Source: Falsiroseomonas sp044348345 (GTDB lineage: Bacteria > Pseudomonadota > Alphaproteobacteria > Acetobacterales > Acetobacteraceae). From it: DNA of 10,611 bases. The stretch's first letter is position 1. Every line of letters starts with the position of its first letter. Where the stretch lies: the NCBI GenBank assembly GCA_044348345.1, contig JBIKSZ010000130.1, forward strand, positions 1 through 10,611. The letters run 5' to 3'. Below the pieces are notes generated by a model. It saw only the letters and a program-made list of their open reading frames with translations, ran no database searches and had not been told where the DNA came from. A program made the translations under genes and the position numbers. Below are positions 5,869-10,611 of this stretch, piece by piece.

Positions 5869-6657
5869 TCACCGCGCCGTGTCGTCGGACTCCGCCGGCG
5901 CCTCCGGCTGGTCCTCCGCCAATTCGGAGGACACGCCCTCCTCCGCCGCCTCGGTGGCGGGCTCCGTCACAGCCGAAAGCAGTGGCGCGGCGGCCTCGGC
6001 GCTCACCAGCTCCTCGCGGCGGGGCAAGTCCTTCAGGCTCTTCAGGCCGAATTGCTCCAGGAACTTGCCGGTGGTGCCCCACAGCGTCGGGCGGCCCGGC
6101 ACCTCCTTGTGGCCCTTCGGCGCGATCAGCCCGTGTTCCAGCAGCGCTTCCAGGGTCGCCTGGGACAGGCCGGCGCCGCGAATCTCCTCAACCTCGCCGC
6201 GCGTGACGGGCTGGTGCCAGGCGATGACGGCCAGCGTCTCCATCGCCACACGCGGCAGGCGGCGCGGCACCTCGACCACGCGGGTCAGCGCCGGTGCGAG
6301 GTCGGGCGCGGTGCGCAGCACGAAGCCGCCAGCAGCCTCGGCCAGCATCACCCCCCGGCCCTCAAGCGCCTGGGCGAGCGCGGCCAGCACCGCCTCGGCC
6401 GGCTGGCCCTCGGGAAGGACCTGTTGCAGGCGGGCGGGCTGCACCGGCCGGTCGGATGCGAAAAGCAGCGCCTCCGCGATCCGCACGGCCTCGGGCGTAA
6501 TCTCGACAGGGGCTTGCGGAGCGGCCGGCTCGGCTGCCGGGGTATCCCCGGCTTCGGCGACAGCCTCGACTGCCGTCGCACCCTCGGTCCCGGCTTCAAC
6601 CCGCTCCTCGGCGGCCACCGCCTCTGGCGGGGCCACGTTGTCAGGCGGCGCGGACAT
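5869..6657 (-). CDS. scpB: Segregation and condensation protein ScpB
   Basis: ScpB is the winged-helix subunit that joins ScpA (kleisin) and SMC in the bacterial condensin complex on the chromosome. The 262-residue product has a disordered Ala/Glu/Pro-rich N-terminal extension (1-50), a first winged-helix domain (about 53-120, starting ITPEAVRIAEALLFAS) and a second (about 130-212) with the family hallmarks EIRG-x-x-LSQATLEALLEHGLI (158-178), EVPGRPTLWGTT (185-196) and FLEQFGLKSLKDLP (199-212), then an acidic tail. The ATG at 6657 is preceded by GGAGGAGA at good spacing, which fixes this start even though the open frame continues upstream for 105 codons across scpA. It overlaps scpA by 17 bases. 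The downstream 146 bases before the ABC gene contain inverted repeats and a possible small ORF. Confidence 0.95.
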   Translation of the reverse strand: MSAPPDNVAPPEAVAAEERVEAGTEGATAVEAVAEAGDTPAAEPAAPQAPVEITPEAVRIAEALLFASDRPVQPARLQQVLPEGQPAEAVLAALAQALEGRGVMLAEAAGGFVLRTAPDLAPALTRVVEVPRRLPRVAMETLAVIAWHQPVTRGEVEEIRGAGLSQATLEALLEHGLIAPKGHKEVPGRPTLWGTTGKFLEQFGLKSLKDLPRREELVSAEAAAPLLSAVTEPATEAAEEGVSSELAEDQPEAPAESDDTAR

Positions 6658-7483
6658 CCTGGCTCTCCTCCACGCGCTCAGCGCGGCGGAGCATGATCGG
6701 GCCGAAGGCCCGCTCCTGGCGCAATTCCAGCGCCCCGCCTCGGGCCATCTCCAAGCCCGCCACGAGCGTGCTGGCAAGAGCCGTCCGGCGTTCCACCGTG
6801 TCGAGCTCGGCGCCGAACTCCCCATCCGGCAGGAAACGCTGCAACACGGCCCAGGACGGCATCTCGCCCAGCGCCCGCGACAGGCTCTGGATCGCCTCCT
6901 GCACCGACCAGAGCTTGCGCGGCTTCGGGCGGTAGGGACGCTTCGCCAGCGCCCGGCGCCGGCCCGCGACATAGGCTTGGCATAGCGCCGAGAGATCGGC
7001 GCGCAGCCCCGAGCGGTCCTCGACGGTCAGGCTTTCGGGCGCGCCGCGCGGAAACAGCTCGCGGTGCAATTGCGGGCGGGCGCCGAGCCAGGCCGCGCCG
7101 GCGCGCATCCGCTCCAGCTCCGCCAGACGGTCGGTCAGCCGGCCGGCGAGCGCCTCGGGGTCTTCGGCGCCGGCCTCCTCGCGCGGGATCAGCAGGCGGG
7201 ATTTGAGCCAGGCGAGCCAGGCGGCCATGACCAGCCATTCGGCCTGGATCTCCAGGCGCAGCCCGCGCGCCTGCTCGATCACCGCCAGGTACTGATCCAC
7301 CAGCGCGACGATGGAGATGGTCCCGAGGTCGAGTTTCTGCGCCCGCGCCATCTCCAGCAGCAGGTCGAGCGGGCCTTCATAGCCATCGAGGCGCAGATGG
7401 AGGCTCGGCGCATCGGCCTGGCCGAGCGGGCCCGGGAAGCCGGGCGTGGCCTGGGCCGGGGCGATGCTCTGGGCAGCGGTCAT
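6641..7483 (-). CDS. scpA: Segregation and condensation protein ScpA
   Basis: ScpA is the kleisin that bridges the SMC heads and binds ScpB to condense and segregate the chromosome. The 280-residue product begins with about 25 Pro/Ala/Gly-rich residues, then the conserved N-terminal domain LDGYEGPLDLLLEMARAQKLDL (from 32) and ALVDQYLAVIE (60-70), helices through 85-135, a basic linker (175-191), and the C-terminal winged-helix region RTALASTLVAGLEMARGG (233-250) followed by LRQERAFGPIML (254-265), which contacts SMC. Length is normal. The ATG at 7483 overlaps the stop of the M50 gene as ATGA; a longer open frame upstream is a shadow of that gene. The 17-base overlap with scpB indicates coupled synthesis of the two partners. 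Confidence 0.95.
   Translation of the reverse strand: MTAAQSIAPAQATPGFPGPLGQADAPSLHLRLDGYEGPLDLLLEMARAQKLDLGTISIVALVDQYLAVIEQARGLRLEIQAEWLVMAAWLAWLKSRLLIPREEAGAEDPEALAGRLTDRLAELERMRAGAAWLGARPQLHRELFPRGAPESLTVEDRSGLRADLSALCQAYVAGRRRALAKRPYRPKPRKLWSVQEAIQSLSRALGEMPSWAVLQRFLPDGEFGAELDTVERRTALASTLVAGLEMARGGALELRQERAFGPIMLRRAERVEESQDVRAA
6664..6671 (-). promoter_or_regulatory. Shine-Dalgarno sequence of scpB
   Basis: GGAGGAGA on the minus strand, inside the 3' end of scpA and six bases before the scpB ATG, decides the start of scpB. Confidence 0.75.
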
Positions 7484-8184
7484 GCGGGGCCCCCATGGCC
7501 GGACAGCAGGAAGATCATGCGGAGCACCGGCAGCGCGACCTCGCGCACCAGCCAGCCGAGCGGGTCGAAGCCGCTGATCGCCAGCGGCAGCAGGAACAGA
7601 ACCAGGATCACAGCCAGCAGGCCGAAGCGCTCGGTTCGCGCGAAGGCGCGCGCGGCCGGCGCCGGCAGCACCCCGGTCAGGATACGACCGCCATCGAGCG
7701 GCAGGATCGGCAGCAGGTTGAAACAGGCCAGGATGACGTTCACCAACATGCTCAGCGCGACGAAGCGCAACAGCCATTCCACTGCCCCGATGGGCAGCGA
7801 ATCGGCCCCCGCTTCCACCCCATGGGCCGCTAGACCGAAGCCCCAGGCAAGGGCGAAGTTGATCGCTGGCCCCGCCGCCGCCACCAGCACCATTCCCCAG
7901 CGAGGGTTGCGCAGCCGCCAGATGTCGACTGGCACGGGCTTGGCCCAGCCGAACATCACCTCGACCCGGCCGATGGTCAGCAACTGGCTGGCCAGCAGCA
8001 TCCCCGGCACCAGCAGCGTGCCCACCAGATCCACATGCCGCAGCGGATTGAGGCTGACCCGCCCGAGCCGGGCGGCAGTGTCATCGCCGAGAGCCCGCGC
8101 CGCATAGCCATGCGCCGCCTCATGCAGGGTGATGGCGAGGATCGCGGCGAGTGCGACCGCCGCGATCTCAGCGGCCAGCGACAA
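7480..8184 (-). CDS. Site-2 protease family (M50) integral membrane metalloprotease
   Basis: This is a predicted zinc intramembrane protease of the short, PDZ-less M50B group. The 234-residue product carries HEAAH (HExxH, 21-25) in the first membrane helix, the conserved GRVSLNPLRHVD (41-52), and NLLPILPLDGGRIL (156-169), whose D164 is the expected third zinc ligand. Membrane segments lie at about 5-25, 55-70, 95-120, 138-162, 185-203 and 213-228. All catalytic residues are present; the substrate is unknown. The start is TTG: nagZ ends with TGA in the same frame directly before it (TGATTG), so no upstream start is possible and the HExxH is at its usual distance from the N-terminus. It overlaps scpA by ATGA. 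M50 genes next to scpA-scpB are common in many bacteria (from memory), without a known functional link. Confidence 0.93.
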   Translation of the reverse strand: MSLAAEIAAVALAAILAITLHEAAHGYAARALGDDTAARLGRVSLNPLRHVDLVGTLLVPGMLLASQLLTIGRVEVMFGWAKPVPVDIWRLRNPRWGMVLVAAAGPAINFALAWGFGLAAHGVEAGADSLPIGAVEWLLRFVALSMLVNVILACFNLLPILPLDGGRILTGVLPAPAARAFARTERFGLLAVILVLFLLPLAISGFDPLGWLVREVALPVLRMIFLLSGHGGPA

Positions 8185-9156
8185 TCAAACCACCGCCGCG
8201 GCGGGGCGCTGGGCGCGGCGGACGGCTTCGCGCGACGCCGCCAGGCGCCGCGCCGCAGCCTCGGGCAGTGCCGGGCAGTCGGCCAGGATCGCCGCCGTCT
8301 CCTCCAGCACGCCAGTACAATGCAGCACCACGTCGCAGCCCGCGCCGATCGCCGCCCCGGCCAGATCGTTCGACAGCCCCTGCATCGCCCCCATGGCGAG
8401 GTCGTCCGAGACCAGCACGCCGTCGAAGCCGATCTCGCCGCGAATCACCTCGCCCACGATGCGCGGCGAGAGGGTCGCCGGCCGCGCCGCATCCCAGGCG
8501 GCGTAGAGGATATGCGCCGTCATGGCCCAGGCACCGCTATCGGCCAGGGCGCGGAAGGGGGCGATGTCGGCGGCGAGTTCCGCCGCGCTGGCCTCGACCC
8601 GCGGCAGGCTTTCATGGCTGTCCACCAGCGCGCGGCCATGGCCGGGGATATGCTTGATGACCGGGATGCACCCCGCCGCCTGCAGCCCGCGCGCCCAGGC
8701 TGCGCCAAGCCGGGCGACCTCGCCGGGATCGGCGGAGAAAGCGCGGTCGCCGATCACCGCATGCTGGCCAGGCAGGCGGAGGTCGAGGCAAGGCGCGCAG
8801 ACCACATCGAGCCCGACGGCGGCGCACTCGGCGCCGAGCAGCGCGGCATTGGCCTCGGCCGCGGCCTCCGGCCCGTTCTCGAAGCGGGCGGGAGGCGGGA
8901 ATTCGGTCCAGTGCGGCGGGCGCAGCCGGGCGACGCGGCCGCCTTCCTGGTCCACCAGGATCGGCGCCTCCGCGCCCAGTTCTTCGCGCAGCGCGGCGGT
9001 GAGCGCCGCAAGCTGGCCGGGATTGTCCACGTTGCGGCGGAACAGGATGGCGCCGACCGGCCGGAGGCGGCGGAACAGCGCCGCTTCCTCCGCCGTCAGT
9101 TCCGTGCCGGCGATGCCGACGATCGCGGCGCGCGGGGTGGGCATGGGCGCGGGCAT
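8185..9156 (-). CDS. nagZ: Beta-N-acetylhexosaminidase NagZ (GH3)
   Basis: NagZ removes N-acetylglucosamine from GlcNAc-1,6-anhydroMurNAc muropeptides during cytosolic peptidoglycan recycling. The 323-residue product is a single GH3 (beta/alpha)8 domain with no signal peptide. Motifs in order: LVDQEGGRVARL (67-78), IGDRAF (135-140), KHIPGHG (168-174), the D-S-H of DSHESLP (179-185), whose H181 corresponds to the acid/base His of the family, and VSDDLAMGAM (249-258), where D251 should be the nucleophile. The ATG at 9156 comes one base after the SPOR gene stop (TGA-C-ATG) and has GGAG at suitable spacing; an in-frame ATG 30 bases upstream would overlap the SPOR gene and is less likely, and MPTP at 9144 is a further alternative. 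Length is normal and no active-site residue is missing. Confidence 0.96.
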   Translation of the reverse strand: MPAPMPTPRAAIVGIAGTELTAEEAALFRRLRPVGAILFRRNVDNPGQLAALTAALREELGAEAPILVDQEGGRVARLRPPHWTEFPPPARFENGPEAAAEANAALLGAECAAVGLDVVCAPCLDLRLPGQHAVIGDRAFSADPGEVARLGAAWARGLQAAGCIPVIKHIPGHGRALVDSHESLPRVEASAAELAADIAPFRALADSGAWAMTAHILYAAWDAARPATLSPRIVGEVIRGEIGFDGVLVSDDLAMGAMQGLSNDLAGAAIGAGCDVVLHCTGVLEETAAILADCPALPEAAARRLAASREAVRRAQRPAAAVV

Positions 9157-9157
9157 G

Positions 9158-9904
9158 TCAGCTCCGCACCGGCGCGCAGACGCCACCGCGGGCGCGGACC
9201 TGCTCGCAGAAGGCCGCTGCGGCGTCCTGATCCGCCAGGCCGCCGGTCCTGAGGCGGAAGAGCGGCGCCTGCCCTTCCCCGCGGTCGAGGCGGACGATCT
9301 GCGGCGAACGCCCGGCGAAAAGCTCCGGCGCGCGGCGCGTCAGGCGCTCCCATTCGGCGCGGGCGGCGTCCTCGGTCGGCAGCGCCCCGAGCTGGACTTG
9401 GACTCGCCCAGCGGGGCGCGCCGGCTGCGCGGCGGGGGCCGCCGCCGGCTGGGCCGGCTGGGGCGCTGGCAGGGGCTGGGCCTGGGCCAGGGCGCTGGCC
9501 GGCGCCGCAGGCGCGGGAGCGGGTGCGGGTGCTGCGGCCGGCGCGGGGCGCGCCGCGGCGCGCAGCCCGCCGAGGTCGGGCGCCTCCGCACCCGGCGCCA
9601 CATTCGCCGGGCGGCCGGACTGATTGCCCTGCGCGCGCTGGGCCGGGCGTTCCAGGATCAGCTCGCTCTGGTTCGGAACGCGCAGCCCGCCGGGATCATC
9701 GGGACGGACCTTGAAGGGGCGAGGATCAGCCTCGACCACCGGGACGGAGCTGCCCCCGCCGATGCTGCGGATGGCCCACCAGCCGATGCCGGCCACCGCC
9801 ACCGCCCCGAGCAGCCCGCCAGCGATGACGAGCATGCGCCAAGGCAGCTTCGAGGGCTCGCGCTCCACCCGATAGGACGGCCTTTGGATGACCGCGTCGC
9901 TCAT
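9158..9904 (-). CDS. SPOR-domain single-pass membrane protein
   Basis: SPOR domains bind glycan strands stripped of stem peptides, typically at the division site. The 248-residue product has a short cytoplasmic N-terminus, one membrane helix (about 24-46), a periplasmic conserved segment (65-87, VRPDDPGGLRVPNQSELILE, seen in alphaproteobacterial orthologues next to argS), a long Ala/Pro/Gln linker (about 118-165) and a C-terminal SPOR domain (166-248, beginning GRVQVQLGALPTEDAARAEW) with a cysteine pair (C233, C243). This type-II topology is that of FtsN-like proteins, but I do not call it FtsN. The ATG overlaps the argS stop as ATGA and the stop lies one base before nagZ. Together with NagZ this gives the operon a cell-wall theme. 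Confidence 0.9.
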   Translation of the reverse strand: MSDAVIQRPSYRVEREPSKLPWRMLVIAGGLLGAVAVAGIGWWAIRSIGGGSSVPVVEADPRPFKVRPDDPGGLRVPNQSELILERPAQRAQGNQSGRPANVAPGAEAPDLGGLRAAARPAPAAAPAPAPAPAAPASALAQAQPLPAPQPAQPAAAPAAQPARPAGRVQVQLGALPTEDAARAEWERLTRRAPELFAGRSPQIVRLDRGEGQAPLFRLRTGGLADQDAAAAFCEQVRARGGVCAPVRS

Positions 9905-10611
9905 CGCATCTCCTCGACCGGCTCAACCCCCATCACGCCGAGGCCCGCACGCAGAACGGCCGCGGTGGCGGCCACCAGCGCCAGGCGAGCCTGGGTCGCC
10001 TCCGGCTCATCCGCGCGGATGAACCGGAGCGTCGAATCGTCGCGACCCCTGTTCCACAATACATGAAAATCGGCCGCCAAGTCTTGGAGGAAAAACGCGA
10101 TTCGGTGCGGCTCCCGCGCCGCGGCCGCGGCTTCCACCGTGCGCGGAAAGGCAGCCATGCGCCGGATCAGCGCCATCTCCGCCGGGTCGGACAGGGCGGC
10201 GAGCGGCGCGGCGGCCAGCGCCACCGGCGCCGGGTCGCCCGCCTGGCGCAGCACAGACCGGCAGCGGGCATGGGCGTACTGGACGTAGAAGACCGGGTTG
10301 TCGCGCGACTGCTCGATCACCTTGTCGAGGTCGAACTCCATCTGCGCATCGGCCTTGCGCGTCAGCATGGTGAAGCGCACCGCGTCTTTGCCGACTTCCT
10401 CGATCAGGTCGCGCAGCGTCACATAGGTGCCCGCGCGCTTCGACATGCGCACCGGCTCGCCGTTCTTCATCACATGCACGATCTGCGTCAGCACGACGTC
10501 GAGCGTGACGCGCTTCTCCGACAGCGCCGCGACGGCGGCCTGCATGCGCTTGACGTAGCCGCCATGATCCGCGCCCCAGACCTGCACAAGTTCGGCGAAG
10601 CCGCGCTCGAT
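9901..10611 (-). CDS. argS: Arginyl-tRNA synthetase, C-terminal part (gene runs off the right edge)
   Basis: This class I synthetase charges tRNA-Arg. Only the last 236 codons are in the window, from mid-gene to the TGA; the start, the Rossmann-fold half with the HIGH motif and the promoter lie beyond 10611. Visible parts, numbered from the edge: VWGADHGGYVKRM (11-23, conserved near the end of the catalytic domain), VRMSKRAGTYVTLRDL (54-69, which holds the KMSKS-equivalent loop) with DAVRFTMLTRKAD (76-88), and the alpha-helical DALR anticodon-binding domain from about NPVFYVQYAHAR (106-117) to the end, closing with MGVEPVEEMR. The order argS then SPOR gene, overlapping by ATGA, is typical of alphaproteobacteria. 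Nothing is broken in the visible part. Confidence 0.96.
   Translation of the reverse strand: MERGFAELVQVWGADHGGYVKRMQAAVAALSEKRVTLDVVLTQIVHVMKNGEPVRMSKRAGTYVTLRDLIEEVGKDAVRFTMLTRKADAQMEFDLDKVIEQSRDNPVFYVQYAHARCRSVLRQAGDPAPVALAAAPLAALSDPAEMALIRRMAAFPRTVEAAAAAREPHRIAFFLQDLAADFHVLWNRGRDDSTLRFIRADEPEATQARLALVAATAAVLRAGLGVMGVEPVEEMR

Noticed and set aside
6658..6972. N-terminal extension of scpB by 105 codons
   Set aside because: The extension is Arg/Trp/Ser-rich shadow of scpA; GGAGGAGA before the ATG at 6657 fixes the real start.
4700..6985. A 761-codon plus-strand open frame across the ABC and scpB genes
   Set aside because: It is antisense to genes with complete family motifs, is rich in R/A/G/Q, and matches no domain; long antisense frames are normal at this GC content.
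7484..7777. N-terminal extension of scpA by 98 codons
   Set aside because: It is out-of-frame reading of the M50 protease gene; the ATG at 7483 in the ATGA overlap gives a normal-length ScpA.
9157..9186. Upstream ATG for nagZ overlapping the SPOR gene
   Set aside because: The ATG at 9156 has a better Shine-Dalgarno (GGAG) and the usual N-terminus; the extra ten residues look like shadow of the SPOR reading frame.
9404..9560. GC-rich repetitive stretch that could be a tandem repeat or mobile element
   Set aside because: It is the Ala/Pro/Gln linker of the SPOR protein, with irregular codon repeats rather than a DNA repeat unit.
8522..10066. A 514-codon plus-strand open frame across nagZ, the SPOR gene and argS
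   Set aside because: It spans three well-supported minus-strand genes and shows only low-complexity Ser/Arg/Ala sequence.

Overview
The window is high-GC DNA, dense in genes, with strong G/C bias at third codon positions and several GTG or TTG starts. Gene content and order (argS, SPOR protein, nagZ, scpA, scpB, tatB, tatC, serS, then yajC nearby) match the conserved Alphaproteobacteria cluster. The protein style and GC suggest Rhodospirillales/Acetobacteraceae (Roseomonas-like), but the genus is an inference. No tRNA, rRNA, CRISPR array, insertion sequence or phage gene was seen. This is a core chromosomal region with a few local oddities.

Layout from left to right: a long hairpin at the left edge; yajC (minus); a 100-base divergent intergenic region; a DUF815-type AAA+ ATPase gene (plus); a short convergent gap with a perfect inverted repeat; then a long minus-strand series running from the right edge leftwards. 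In transcription order that series is argS (3' part only), SPOR-domain membrane protein, nagZ, site-2-protease-like M50 protein, scpA, scpB, a possible 40-codon small ORF, an FbpC-type ABC transporter ATPase, tatB, tatC, an unrecognised 134-residue protein, and serS. From argS to scpB the genes touch or overlap (ATGA, TGA-C-ATG, TGATTG, ATGA, 17-base overlap), so they are very probably one translationally coupled operon. Gaps of 146 and 101 bases flank the ABC gene, and the second holds a plausible sigma-70 promoter for tatB-tatC-hypothetical-serS.

Functional themes: translation (argS, serS), protein export (yajC for the Sec holotranslocon; tatB and tatC for the twin-arginine system), peptidoglycan recycling and division-site binding (nagZ, SPOR protein), chromosome condensation (scpA, scpB) and intramembrane proteolysis (M50). 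No previously undescribed multi-gene system is evident. The most notable points are that tatA is absent from its usual place between scpB and tatB, that a lone ABC ATPase with no permease or binding protein sits there instead, and that a coding-like short frame lies between scpB and the ABC gene, in frame with scpB after its stop.
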